Origin: Tetradesmus obliquus
Taxonomy: Eukaryota; Chlorophyta; Chlorophyceae; Sphaeropleales; Scenedesmaceae
Length of the DNA stretch: 64,000 bases
NCBI GenBank assembly: GCA_030272155.1
Contig: CP126197.1
Location: 3,774,001 to 3,838,000 of the forward strand
Direction of reading: 5' to 3'
Shown: positions 39,158-50,655 of the stretch, piece by piece
How the letters are laid out: each line of letters begins with the position of its first letter
How positions within the stretch are numbered: the first letter of the stretch is position 1
The notes under the pieces: model-generated
Seen by the model: only the letters and a program-made list of their open reading frames with translations
Database searches by the model: none
What the model was told of the DNA's origin: nothing
Program-made: the position numbers and the translations under genes

Positions 39158-40154
39158 CAGGGTGCACTGCGGTGCGGAAGTCCCGCAGGTCCCGCAGCTT
39201 GCGGAGCAGCGCCGCACAACCCCGCAAGGGGAGTCTGACACTGCGGACGAGTGCGGAGATGTGTTATGTAACATAGCTCGCTCTGGAGGCTGCGGAACTC
39301 AGATATTTGCGCTGCAACACCTTTTTTGACTTTTAGTTTAGTGTTGTGCGTGCCATAATGACGTCTAGGGCAAGCCAAGTTGGCACAAGCCAAACAGATC
39401 AGTCCTCCACTCATGAGTCCTCTCAGCAGCAAGATAAGAGCACTGATCTTCGCAAAGCTGATTTCACTGCTGTCGGAAATTCAAACAACTCCTCTAAGCG
39501 CCCTGGTGCCAAGTGTAAGCACTGCAAGCAGGAGATTGAAGCCAAGGCAGCAACGCTTGAGAACCTGAAGAAGCACATCCTCAGGGAGTGCAAAGCAGTG
39601 CCTCGGGATGTCAGGCAGCGTTGGCTGGATCATTACTCCAGCAAGCAGGCCAGCAGCACGGCAGGAGAGCAGGCTGTGCTTGCTGGTGCCAAGCGCCTAC
39701 GCCAGCAGGACGTTCGCAGGCACTTGCCCAGCAAGGACTGGCAGCTCACGCCATCGGAGCAGGAGGAGGTCTCATACCATCTCCTGCGCTTTGGGGTTAC
39801 TGCCAACCTGGGGTTTAGGCAGTTTAACAACCTGCACCTCTTCGCAGCCCTGGCCAAACTGCGCCCATATTCATTCTTTGGCAATGAGGGTCCTTCAGCA
39901 GCTGCAGCAGTTGGCATGACTGCTGCAGCAGGACCCATACAGCAGCAGTGATCAGGTAGCACAGGTGCAGTGGTGTGGCCGTTGATGTCCAGATGGTAGT
40001 TATGTAATTATATAACACGTACATACATAACTGTGGTGCATACTTAGAGGTTGAAGGCTCAGAAACCCTTCCGCAAGTGCCGCAGGGCTCCGCAAACCCC
40101 GCAAAAAGGGCCCCGCAGCCCGCATAGGGCAAATCGGCTCCGCAGTGCACCCTG
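39158..40154 (+). mobile_element. Non-autonomous hAT transposon carrying a BED zinc-finger ORF (997 bp)
   Basis: Perfect 15-bp terminal inverted repeats CAGGGTGCACTGCGG at 39158-39172 and, inverted, 40140-40154. They are flanked by an exact 8-bp target duplication TGTATTGC (39150-39157 and 40155-40162). Both subterminal regions are crowded with CCGCA motifs on either strand (39177-39245 and 40068-40145), the arrangement bound by hAT transposases. Only one ORF fits inside, encoding a BED finger and a short piece of transposase-like sequence; no room exists for the catalytic RNase-H-like domain. Clean ends suggest recent or well-preserved insertion. Confidence 0.93.
39358..39951 (+). CDS. BED-type zinc finger protein, N-terminal part of a hAT transposase
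   Basis: An intronless 197-residue ORF within the hAT element. A Ser/Gln-rich N-terminus leads to a BED-type finger, CKHCKQEIEAK through KKHILREC (C-x2-C-x16-H-x4-C), about residues 57-82. After a basic linker comes RFGVTANLGFRQFNNLHLF, which resembles the conserved helix just after the finger in hAT transposases. It stops there, so the DDE/RNase-H core and dimerisation domain are absent. It could bind the element's ends without moving it. ATG at 39358 is the first in frame apart from a GTG. Confidence 0.75.
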   Translation: MTSRASQVGTSQTDQSSTHESSQQQDKSTDLRKADFTAVGNSNNSSKRPGAKCKHCKQEIEAKAATLENLKKHILRECKAVPRDVRQRWLDHYSSKQASSTAGEQAVLAGAKRLRQQDVRRHLPSKDWQLTPSEQEEVSYHLLRFGVTANLGFRQFNNLHLFAALAKLRPYSFFGNEGPSAAAAVGMTAAAGPIQQQ

Positions 40155-40162
40155 TGTATTGC

Positions 40163-40597
40163 GCATAGTTTGATAAATCGTGCTTTCCGTCCAGCACGTA
40201 TGCTTGAGCTGACTTGAGCTGGTTATAACACGCTGGTGACCCGGCCGGCTGCTGAAGGGGCCATAAAAGCTCAAGCTGTCGCTCTAGAGCGACTAGCAGT
40301 CTTCGGCTGTCCACAAGCAGCCAGGTTCAGACTCGGTTGAAACGTCCATCTCATCCCTCTCAACTCCACAGGCAAGCAGCTTCGTAGCATTTGCACAGTC
40401 AAATAATGATCAGTAAATAAGTTATTTGCGCACCATTTCCAGTGAAGTATGAGCGCCCCTCAGTTCAGTCTGTACTGGAACAGCGCAGCGATGATCTTAC
40501 AATGCGGGATCCGCCGTGTGGCCTCTAATCAGCCGCCTGATGGCCACGAACATCAATTACATGCGTCTTATTTTTTTGCTGCAGGTCATCTTGCAAA
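40163..40597. promoter_or_regulatory. Upstream region and 5' UTR intron acceptor of the first Cys-rich gene
   Basis: 435 bp between the hAT element and the ATG at 40598. A strong acceptor (TTTTTTTGCTGCAG, ending 40584) lies 13 nt before the ATG, implying an intron in the 5' UTR. The paralogue at 51756 has the same arrangement. Confidence 0.6.
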
Positions 40598-43500
40598 ATG
40601 AAGGTCGTCCTGTGTATGCTGGCATTGCTGGCTGTAGCATCTACAGCATCAGCCACATTCGCCCCCTGGTACCACCAAGTTCTGTTCAAGAACAAGTGCT
40701 ACGTTCCTGGCTGTGATGAGGTGCGTATGGGCCGCGGATGGGTGCAGGCAGTAAATTCGCTCGGTGGCCGGCCTACCCGCAGACGCAGCAGGCAGCGGCA
40801 TGCGCAGTGGTCCGCACGCAACAGCAGCACATCACCGCAGCGGATGGACTGGTGCTCCAGATGGTTCGGCTACAGAGCAGCCGGTTGCTGTCAGCGACTT
40901 GGGACACAAAGTTCGCAGTTCGGTGGCCACTCACTCTTGTGTGGGCAACGTCTGGAAATTCCTGGAATAGTGACGTACAGAATGACAGCATGCGTAAAAC
41001 GGCAGATGCAGCTGCTTGAGACACATTGCTGCGACCACCTGCTGAACTGTTGCCTCCTGCTGCACCATGTGTTGCTGCTGCCTGACTTCCCTGCTTTTTT
41101 TCTGTGTGTGCCTGCTGCTGTGTGCAGTGCGTTGACTACAAGCCTTACACTTGTGCCAAGTGCTCCGATGGCTATGCCCTGCTGAGCGACAACACTTGCG
41201 GTGAGTGCCGGCTGTGGTGCTGGTGTCCTCTGTGCGGCATGTGCAGTGTGATACAGCTGTGGTGGTTCTGCCGCCGCATCAAGTGTTTCTTGAGCTGTGC
41301 TTGCATCTCTGAGCCCTTTGGCTGCACTGCAACCCTGTCGACTTGCGCCAGCCACCAGAACATAAGCAGTTCGCAAAACTCCGCAAAACACAGCTCCCGT
41401 GCCCCCAAAACTGCGCCCCATCTGCCCCTCACCCTCACTCTCCCTTGCTGCTGCTGCCCTTCCTTCTGCATCCCACCCCACCCACTCCTGCAGGTTGCGC
41501 TGCTGGCTTTGGCAGCTATGTGCAGCCCCCCACTGCCGGCTACCCCTATTACCCCCCTCACTCCTGCCCTTCATGGACCCTGTCCAAGTCTGGCACCATC
41601 ACCAAGAGCACCGTGCGCAGCACTGCTGCTAACGGCAGGCCAGGCCCCGCTGTCTCCCTGAAGACTTGGTACATCAACAAGCCCGGCTTCTGCACCCAGA
41701 CCTACTACCCCACCAAGACCTGCCAGGGAAGCATCCCAGTCAGCAGCGTGGGCTACTGCAAGTGCTTCGCATGCCCTGCAGGTGAGATGTGGGCCTGTTT
41801 CGGCTGCTCCTGCTTGCTGCGTGTTTGTTGCCGCTGCTTGTCTTAGGGCAACGCATCTGCTGCGTGGGCTACCGCACGTGCTTAGTGTGCCGTGCAGGTG
41901 AACCCTGCGCTGGCTCTGCCGCGACCACCAGGGTGTCCCGCTTTTGAAGTGTGGTTCTGTTGCATGTGTCCTTTGATGTGCTCGCACGTTTGTTGTGTTG
42001 GTGTGCTGCGGGCCGACCCACAATGGTCTGGGGCATAGCTGCACTCTGCTGCCGCTGCTGCAGCTGCAAGAGGTCAGCAGCAGATACAGAAGATCTTTAT
42101 TATGCACGGCTTATGTTCATCACACCACTGCGCACCAATGCTGCTTGCCCTTGTTCCGTATGTTGCTGGCTGCTTCACCACACAGCACCTGTGATGCACG
42201 TAATGCCTGCCGCTGCTTCAATCACTGCCCTCCAACACCACATTGTCTTCTCACGCAAACCCCTGCTGCTGCTGCTGCTGCTGCTGGGCCTCTCTCCCAC
42301 CCCAGGCACCTCCTCTACTGGTGGCCCCATCTCCTCCATGGGTGCTGGCTGCACACCTTCCGGCCAGCCCGTGTCCCGCTGCGTCCAGGCGCCCCCCGCC
42401 ATCACCAACGCCAACCCCTGGAACCCCGCCAAGTGCAAGAACCTGCGTCCCAACAAGTTCTGCACCACCACCTGCGCTGCTGGCTTTCAGCCACAGACAC
42501 CTGGCTCCAGCCTGACTGCCAAGTGCACTGCTGGCGGTGTGTGGCAGCTGAATGGCGCATGCGTGGCTTCTGCTGCTGCTTGCAAGGGCAGTCCCAACGC
42601 TGGCCCCAACGCCAACGCCTTCACAGACTGCGCTGACGGCAGCGATGGCAAGACCTGCACATGTGAGTGCTAAGTGTGACCCAGTGTTCTGTAGCGGCTG
42701 ATTGAGGCTGGCAGCACAGCAAAATCGCGACAAGTCCAGGCGAGCATCCACGCCGTGTACAAATCATGTCTGCTGTTTGTGCTGCGCTGTGCCTGCTGTG
42801 CAATACGATGCTACTACGCTGCGCTGGACTGCAAAGAAACAAGGCAAGTGCATAGCTGTGCACCTTGCAAGCAATGCTGGACCTGTGTTTGTGGTTCAGG
42901 TCACCCCCTTTGCTTTGTGCAGGCAATGGACTGCTAACTGCCTGATGTGCCTGCACTTTCTTTTTCTTCTTTCTTATGTCCCTTCACCTCCCTTGCAGCC
43001 ACCTGCGCTGCCGGCTTCGATGGTGCTGTCACTGCCACCTGCAATGCCGCTACCGGCAGCTGGGTGGTCAGCAACACCTGCAAGGCTGCTGCTGCCACTT
43101 GCTCCGGCTCCCCTGACTCTGCAAATGCCGAGTGAGTGAAGCTTGCTACTTGTGGCATTCTGCAATGCGGTTGGTGTGTTGCTGCAGCCTGTTGCTGCCT
43201 GTGACTTGCTGTGCCATGAGATAACGTATCTTCTACTGCAGGGAGGCAGCCGCGCAACAGATACAATGCATTGCCAGCTGTGCATGCTACACGTGCACCA
43301 GCGGCCGACAGGGTTTGCTTTGACCTAAGAGACTAGTGCGCAACATCTCAGCAATGCAGCCACCATGTGCAGCTCCTGTACCTGTCTGTTGTAGCTCTGC
43401 AAGGTGCCCCTGCCTCATGTCCGAATCAGCTGTCGGCCCTCCCCTGCTTCGGCAATGTGTTGTGGTCCAGCATCTCTTTTGAGACAAGCTGACTCTTTTC

Positions 43501-46035
43501 TGTGCTGTATTCCTGCCTGCAGCTTCTCTGCATGCGCTGACCTGAAGGCTGGCCAGACCTGCGATGGTGGGTTTGAGCACAGCCTGCTGTGTTTCTGACG
43601 CCATTGCAGCCCTTGTGTAATGCAGCCGCAGCCCAATCAGCTAGCATTGCTGCACTTAGAGATCTTGCTGCCGCGAGTGTGTGCATCAACTGTTCTGTTG
43701 CTGCTATTATTGCAGCCCTTATGCACTGCAGTCGCAGCACACCTAAGCTAGCCCTGCTGCTCTCACCGCACCATACAACTGCCTTGGTGCCGCTTTGAGT
43801 ATTTGTTCACCATGTGGTGCCTCATTGCTGCTGTGCTTGCAGGCGTCTGCGCCAACGGCGACTCCATCACTGCCACCTGCGGCAACAATGGCAAGTACAC
43901 CATCACCGGCGAATGGTGAGTGACGAAACATACAATTTTGAACTTCCAGGTGGCGGTTTTGCAGCTACATGGTGCGGTCTCTCTGCGCAGTCGTGCAACT
44001 GTCGACTTGCAGGAAGCTTGTGAAGGAAGTCTGCAACGTGCCTGGCTTCTTTAGTGTGTGCTGATGCGTCAGCCAGCCATAGCAATCCACAACAAGCACA
44101 TCCAGCTTTGACCCGGCCCAGCCAAAGCAACACTGCACGTGCCAATCACGCCACCTGCAACCTGTGACACTGCCTGCTGCTGCTGCTGCTGCTGCTGTGA
44201 TCCCTGCAGCGCTGCTGGTGCTGCCTGCCCTGGTACCCCTACTGCACCAGAGGGTGCCAATGACTTCACTGAGAACCAGAATGGTGCACCCTGCACAGAC
44301 GGTGCTGTCGAGGACGCCTGCGTGGCCGGTGAGTGGCTTCCCTGGCAGCATTCTGTAAAGTGCCAGTTTGTCTGGGTCTCCTTCATTTGCACACGCTGCT
44401 GAAATGCTGACTGCAGGAATTGGTTGGGTTTGCAGTGAAGTTTAAGATGGGATGCTTCATCAACCAGGTTGCTGGTCGGCTGCCTTTTAGGCGGTGTATG
44501 CGCGGCCCATGGATGGAAGCACGTGTGACGCAGGATTCCGTGTGGCTGCTCTCTCTCGTCCTCTCCCTCTCTTCCTGTTGTTTTTTTTTCCCTAACACCT
44601 CTGCCTCTTACCCATTGACAGGGACCGGAAGTGACAAGGTGAAGGTGTGTGACTGTGCATGTACTGTATGAGACTCGTCCCTGATACAAGGTACTTCTGT
44701 GCTCGCTTGTTGCTGCAGAGTGCGCTGACGGCTCTGGCACAACCGTGGACGCTGTCTGCCAGGCTGATGGTGCTGGCTGGAGCGTGTCTGGCACCTGGTG
44801 AGTTGTTAGTGTCAGTATTACTCTATTACTAACAACTAGTGTTACTGACAGTTGTTGGTAACGTAGGTATATTGTCAGTTGTTGCTACTAGTGTCACGCA
44901 CTGTCTGGGTGGTGCTAAGCATTCCCAACAGCACCTTATAGTGCATTCTTGCATATCAGGCTGTTGCGACGGCCGACGCTACACTTGCACTGCACAGAAG
45001 CTCAAACTTCTTAAGCATAGTGCTAGTCAAAAGCACGAACCTGCTACAGCCGAGCAGTAATCAACTCGTTGTGTCTGATGGCTTTGCTGCTGACATCTGC
45101 AGCGATGGTGGCGGTGGCGGTGGCGGTGACTTTGCAGCATGCGAGGACCTTCCTGAGGATGCAACAGCAAGCAATGCCAACGCGTGAGTCTGAACGTGCC
45201 TGCTGCCACTCCTTGCATGCGTGTGCTGCATTCGTGGCAAAAAATGACAGTTTTAGACATGGTAAATGCACAACTGCGCACCTGTAAGCAATGCTGGACC
45301 AGGAGCCCCCCTCTTGTCCATGGTGATTGCTAGCTGTTGGTTCCTTGTGTGAACAAGCAGGGGTCAACTTTAGAAGCAGATGCAGAAGCTGAGCAGCTGG
45401 TGCCAACCCACACGAACAGCATCTGCCTAAAGAGCAGCATTAGCATGAACTGCGGCAAGGTGTGGTGCAGCACCAACAGTGACGTGGCCTCTTGACGTGT
45501 GACCTGCATGCTATCTATGTACTGGCGTACCGCAGGTGGCCTGAGGAGTGTGCTGGTACGGCAGATGGTGAGGTTTGCGCTACAACATGCGCAGACGGCT
45601 TCAACGCTGACGGCTCCATTGCTGGTGGGTGCCGCCGAAGACAGCCACACTTGCGTGTTTCCAAAGCAAAATTACAGGCCACTGCCTGCTCTGCTGCTGC
45701 AATTGCCGGCTGCATCACTGCATGCATTGAGAATGCGGTGATGCACACAAGTTTGAGAAAGCTGCGGAGGCCCGCCGCTGTATCTCTGAGCATGGCATGA
45801 TGAAGCGTCGCTGTTGAAAGCGCTCCTGCACTTGTGTGCAGCCTTCCCCCGCGCACACACGAGGCTAGAGTGTCACCTGTGCAGTACCTGACGCTTGTGT
45901 ACCGCCCGGCGCTGCACTTGTGTTGCTTTCGATTTGCGCCGCCCTGCTGCAGAGGCCTACTGCACTGCTGGCGTGTGGACAAACAACGTGGAATGCATTC
46001 CAGCAAAGCGGAAGGCTACCAGGCCTGGCCCCTAA
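40598..46035 (+). CDS. Secreted Cys-rich multidomain protein with sushi-like repeats, paralogue 1
   Basis: Twelve exons: 40598-40720, 41128-41200, 41494-41781, 42306-42662, 42999-43131, 43523-43566, 43843-43915, 44210-44328, 44719-44797, 45103-45183, 45536-45624, 45953-46035. In frame, 513 residues. A signal peptide (MKVVLCMLALLAVASTASA) is followed by FAPWYHQVLFKNKCYVPGC, then a receptor-like Cys-rich unit (YTCAKCSDGYALLSDNTCG), a Pro/Tyr-rich unit and a core with KTCQGSIPVSSVGYC. The rest is a chain of C-x-x-G-F...C...W...C units (for example CAAGFDGAVTATCN to WVVSNTC) resembling sushi/CCP modules, about one per exon. Extracellular matrix, cell wall or surface is the likely place; the function is unknown. 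It pairs with the paralogue at 51756. Confidence 0.8.
41735..41905 (+). repeat. Copy of the donor edge of exon 3, Cys-rich paralogue 1
   Basis: The exon ends at 41781 in ...TGCCCTGCAG|GTGAG. A decayed copy of the last 40 nt with GTGCAG|GTGAAC ends at about 41897, 116 bp downstream, inside the intron. Confidence 0.75.
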
Positions 46036-46225
46036 ACAGCCGCTATGAACCCTGTGACGTGCTTCACAGCATGAATGCGCTTTGACGTTGAAAATGTGTC
46101 TGTTACAGCCATAACTATGGTGATTGGCAGCATACAAATAAGGCTGAGCTGGTCAGCTGCAGCCGCATCTGTCACAGATGATGGCATGGCACTCTGTACA
46201 TGGATTCAGACGTGTAGAGTCTGTT
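46036..46225. other. 3' flank of Cys-rich paralogue 1
   Basis: 190 bp between the stop codon and the second hAT element's target duplication; probably 3' UTR. Confidence 0.5.
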
Positions 46226-46233
46226 AATGGCTG

Positions 46234-47211
46234 CATAGTTGCACGAAACGTTTCGTTTGAAACGAAACGTTTCGTTTCTAAACGCGTTTTAAACGCCAGT
46301 GCCTGGACTGAAACGCTGCTGAAACGCTGCTGAAACGCCATGTCACAGTATGCACTCTAGAGGCATGTAGAGGCCAGTTACATCAATTCTTTGCATTTTA
46401 ATTGTTTGTAAATGATCAATACTAGTCTTTATAGTCATTAATTGACCCCAGAACTGTGCCTGCAGGGCTTGGAGGGCTGCCAAGGCACGGCAGCAGGCTT
46501 GACTAGTTGACAGCAGTACAGCTCCAACACTTGAACATACTTGGCGATCGTCGCACGACAGCTCTTCGCAAAGTCAAAATGAATTGAGGTGCAAGTGCGT
46601 AATCTACTTATTAATCGTGATATCGTGTGAATGCGTTGATGTCCACGGACCATGTGCAGCGAGGCACCACAGCAGCTGGAGGGCTGCTCGGCGTATCAGG
46701 GATGAGCTTTCATCCCAAGGTTTACGCAAAGAAGCAAACTGGCAACATTAATGACAGGCGAGTCCTGACATCCTCTGGGCACTTGCTGCAGGCCTTCACA
46801 CCCGAGCCGGTGCCGAGCAAATGCGAAACGATCCTGCTGGCCCCACCGCTGAAGGAGTGATCACAGTGTTTGCATACAACTTTGCTGTAGTTGTTTCTTT
46901 CCTCTACCTTGTCATCATTCTGCCAGGCTATGGTAGCCTGATCAGTGGTCTTCTTGCCCATATCGGTGACTGATAGGAGAACAACAAGTATTCAAATACC
47001 AACAAAGATATACAGTAAATGTTTTGAAGAGCCCTGAGTACCTGAACGGGCCGCTAGGCCGAGTAACGAGGGGTTCTGCATTCAAACGCCTGAGCCCCAC
47101 TAGAGCTGCCGTTTAGATACAGCGTTTCACACTGAAGGCGTTTAAAACGCACGTTTTAAACGTTTCGTTTCGTTTCATAAACAGCCGGACCCCACGTTTC
47201 GTGCAACTATG
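46234..47211 (-). mobile_element. Second non-autonomous hAT transposon with a BED zinc-finger ORF (978 bp)
   Basis: Perfect 18-bp terminal inverted repeats CATAGTTGCACGAAACGT at 46234-46251 and, inverted, 47194-47211. Exact 8-bp target duplication AATGGCTG at 46226-46233 and 47212-47219. Subterminal regions on both sides repeat AAACG/CGTTT motifs densely (46243-46340 and 47120-47200). The TIRs and subterminal motif differ from the other hAT element, so these are different families. The interior is AT-richer than the surroundings and carries a BED-finger ORF on the minus strand. Confidence 0.92.
46722..46961 (-). CDS. BED zinc finger peptide of the second hAT element
   Basis: 79 residues from ATG 46961 to TAA. 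It contains CKHCDHSFSGGASRIVSHLL then GTGSGVKAC: C-x2-C-x13-H-x10-C with the SGG...R...HL spacing typical of plant-type hAT BED fingers. The stop comes soon after; either the protein is only the finger, or splicing extends it. No catalytic domain would fit in the element. Confidence 0.7.
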   Translation of the reverse strand: MGKKTTDQATIAWQNDDKVEERNNYSKVVCKHCDHSFSGGASRIVSHLLGTGSGVKACSKCPEDVRTRLSLMLPVCFFA

Positions 47212-47219
47212 AATGGCTG

Positions 47220-47870
47220 GGGCAGATGTGCATAGGGAAGCCGGCGCGGTACACTCTCATTCGTGTTGCCGTGCCTGGTTTGTGCAGCGTTTGGAAGTGC
47301 AACATTACTTGCACTAGCTTTGAACTGTAGCGTGCGCTGGTGCGCTTGAGATCTACATGAACATTACAAGCAGCAGGCAACCCCCATGGGTCGCTGCTGC
47401 CTGCAGCAGTCGCAGGAATCTGTCTTGTGTCAAGCAAAATCAATTGCAGCAGCTTGCTGCTGTGTTTCCCCTGGCAATCATGGTTGATTGTGGCTATTAT
47501 GAGATGCCGCAGTGAATGTAGGGGCAGCTTTCTTTGCAGGTTTCGAAATGCAGGAGTTGCAGGGCGCTAAAACAGGCCTACCGTAATGATGTAGCACGAT
47601 CTTTGCTGTCATCAGCATGTCTTGTCTGCTGCTTGAGTAGTGCCGTCACCAGCACCAGTGTGCCTGGTTGAATAGGGTTGGATGCTTGGCTGCATGTGCA
47701 CATGGGATTCCTTGTGGGATTCTGCCTTTGTGGTGATGTGGCAGCTGGTGTGCAATGCTTCCACGGCTGCACGCGGTAAATTGCTGCAGCATCTGCAAGT
47801 ACTCCTTGCCGCGTGTCGGACACGCGGTGTTGGATGCCATCGCAGTTCCACTGCGTTGGAACGTCAGGAC
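47220..47870. other. Spacer between hAT and CACTA elements
   Basis: 650 bp without recognisable genes or repeats. Confidence 0.5.
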
Positions 47871-47873
47871 ATG

Positions 47874-50652
47874 CACTATGGTCACCGAGATGTCCAGCTG
47901 CATGTCCAGGCATGTCCAGTGGCATGGTGTGCAACTGGACATGCCACATGGCATGTCCAGTGTGAGACTGGACATGGCCTTGTCCAGTGTGCTGCTAGAC
48001 GTTGAGTAGGTGACTGGACACGATACTGGACACGGCAACTGGACTTTCATAAACTGCAATATTACCATTATCTCAATGTGTTTGATGCAGTAAACAAGTG
48101 TTCGCGGCAGGACAGCGAGGTCGAGGTGCTTGGGTTGGCGCCCTCGACCCCCTGGTACCAAGTCACAGCAGCTGCAACTGCTAAGTGCGCAAGTGACCCA
48201 TGGGCTGTAACACAATCAGCATGTAGCTGCTGCAACACAAACAGAAGCTGGCAGCTGCTGCAATCACAGCAACATCAACAGCACGCAGCTGCTGCAATCA
48301 CAGCAACATCAACAGCACGCAGCTGCTGCATGACAGCAAAGGCACCCATGGCCAGCTGCTGCAATCACAACATAAGCAGTGAGGACACCACACGGAAAAG
48401 TTGCCAAGAACTGCATTGACGAGACTGCGTCTCTACCACTTGTACAGATTATGCCTATGGCAGTACACGCACAACTGCATTTACTGTGCATCCTGTTGCA
48501 GGCAGCGCCAGCACAGCAATGCACCAGCTGCCACTACTGCTGCATGCCACCAATTGACAACGAAAACATATAAGTTCCAGCAGCTGCAGATCGCGCACTG
48601 GTGTCTGCGTAGCCGGCAGCAGCTGCGAGTTGGCAGGCTGCCACTGCCTGCATTGATCACAAGTGTAGCGGTTGTTTCAAAGAACACCCCTGCAGCAGTG
48701 CAGCAGAAACATAGCAGCTACACTTGGATTTGCATGCTGCAGTGTAGGATGTGGCACTTGTTGAGGTTGGCGTTATCTTAATCAAGGTCTGGGCCGACCG
48801 GCGTTTAAACAAAAGCAAATTTGCGCGTTGATTGGCGCCCGCCACGTACCACTACATGCAACATTACAGAGCAGCAGCGTCTTAAGCACCAACATAATCG
48901 CTGCCGCTGAATCGCACATATGAGGCAAACTGCTTGCATTGCCATACACCGCTCAAGCTCACCAGGAAGTGCATCAGCCATGCCACGCTGCCGGACAGTC
49001 GGCCCCTGTGTCCCTACAGGGAAGGTCTGCGCACCAACAGAGGTCTCAAGTCAATATATCGCACATGCGGTCTCCAAGCAGGCTGTCTGCTGCTGCACTA
49101 GATACAGTGGCGCCATGCTGACTGCAATCAAGTAGGACCCATGCGCGCAGGGAGAAACAGCTGGATGGGTGGCGCGCACACCACATGGGGGGCATTGCGA
49201 GCAAGTATGGTGTGTGTGAAGTGCGTCGCAAGCACGTTTCACATTATGCAACTGCTGGCCTGCTGGGCACGCTGTCTGCTGCGTGCGTATGTCCATGTGC
49301 GCGTTGCCAAGAATGATCACGACAAGCCCTACAGCAAGCCACATGCTCTTCATTGGGAGAGCTGTCACTTCACAGCAGCAGCAGCAGTAGCAGCAGCGGC
49401 AGCAGCTGTGACCTTCTACCTGTTTTCTATTCTGACCTACCTGTGATGCTGGGAGATAGGCAACTGGCGGGAGCCTGCACACAGCAGCAGCAGCGCAGGT
49501 AACACACAATGCACCTGTGGACAGCCTGCATGCACCCAGCCTCTACAGCTGACATAGCACGGCTGATGCTGCTGCATCTGATACTGATCTTGATCTGGTG
49601 ATGGTGTGATCATTCCTGCGGCAGTACTGCTGCACTGCTGCAACTGTAGCTGCTGCTGCTGCTGTGAGCTGGGCGCCCTAGCAGCAGCAGGGCTGTTGCT
49701 GTCGTTACAGCCGCTGCTGATCTGGGTAAGAGTCGCTCACCATGTCATCAAAGTATCAAGATAAGCAGTAGCAGCTCCATGCGCTTTCTACAGCATTGAT
49801 GTCCTGCAGGATCAACCTTGCAGCTGCATAGTGCTTCAAGGACTGCTGCTGCTCAATGAGCAGGCATCTGCAGCCTGACAAACGCTCAATAACCGCATTG
49901 ATCTGTTGTCATTCATGATCGCTTTCAGCGATGGTCTCTGCCAGTGGGCACGCGCTCGCAGTCTGTTTCAGCCCCGTGCACCATATGCAACGCAGCTGCA
50001 GTGCGCGACACAGGTGCGATCGCTATAATGTGTCAGCAGTGATCATTTGATCATCATTTGCAGCTGTATGCTTGCCAGTAGATGAACAGTTCACGGGCGT
50101 ATGCCATCTCGCCATTTTGTATTTTAACACATGACATACCTTGCAGCATCACGCAATGGGGCTGTACGAGCCGTTAAACGTTTTTCATTTGATGTATACG
50201 ATGGTTTTGGAAAGGCTGCTGCTTCGGCAGCAGGGGAAGTGGTGCAATGCTATAGTGACATGCTGATCTTCGCCGTGAGGCACTGTCGTGCCATAAGACA
50301 CCATAACTGTTGATTTATAGGAAGATACTTCACCATCTCGCACACTTTGGTGTGAATATCAAGCCGGTGCGGACGTGATATCGACAAACCCTACAGCAAG
50401 CCCATGGGCTGGCCAGCTGACGTGCTTGCTGTTCAGAGACACAGTATAAGCGGCATACATGCAATAACATCTACTTGCGGCGTTTCAGCCGGGTTTCGAG
50501 CGTACAATGCATCAGCAGCAGCACATGTCCAGTTGCAGGCAGACTGCCAGTCCAGTGACCTGCAACTGGACATGCAAACCCACCAACTGGACACGATTTG
50601 GTGCCATTGGACATGCCTGGACATGCAGCTGGACATCTCGGTGACCATAGTG
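47874..50652. mobile_element. Non-autonomous CACTA (EnSpm) transposon, 2779 bp
   Basis: Terminal inverted repeats begin CACTATGGTCACCGAG at 47874 and, inverted, end at 50652. They match for about 51 bp with one mismatch. The flanking 3-bp duplication is ATG (47871-47873 and 50653-50655). CACTA termini and a 3-bp duplication are the defining traits of the EnSpm/CACTA superfamily. Both subterminal zones repeat TGTCCAG or its complement CTGGACA many times (about 47890-48045 and 50525-50635), as expected of subterminal transposase sites. Inside I find a GCAGCTGCTGCAATCACAGC minisatellite (48200-48370), a twice-used CGACAA.CCCTACAGCAAGCC stretch (49320, 50383), and no transposase ORF. Confidence 0.92.
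48200..48370. repeat. Minisatellite inside the CACTA element
   Basis: Units built on GCAGCTGCTGCAATCACAGC with about 34-bp spacing, imperfectly repeated four to five times. Confidence 0.75.
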
Positions 50653-50655
50653 ATG

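Noticed and set aside
49051..49509. 152-codon ORF inside the CACTA element as a transposase
   Set aside because: No similarity to CACTA transposase motifs; Cys-rich antisense of a CAG run.
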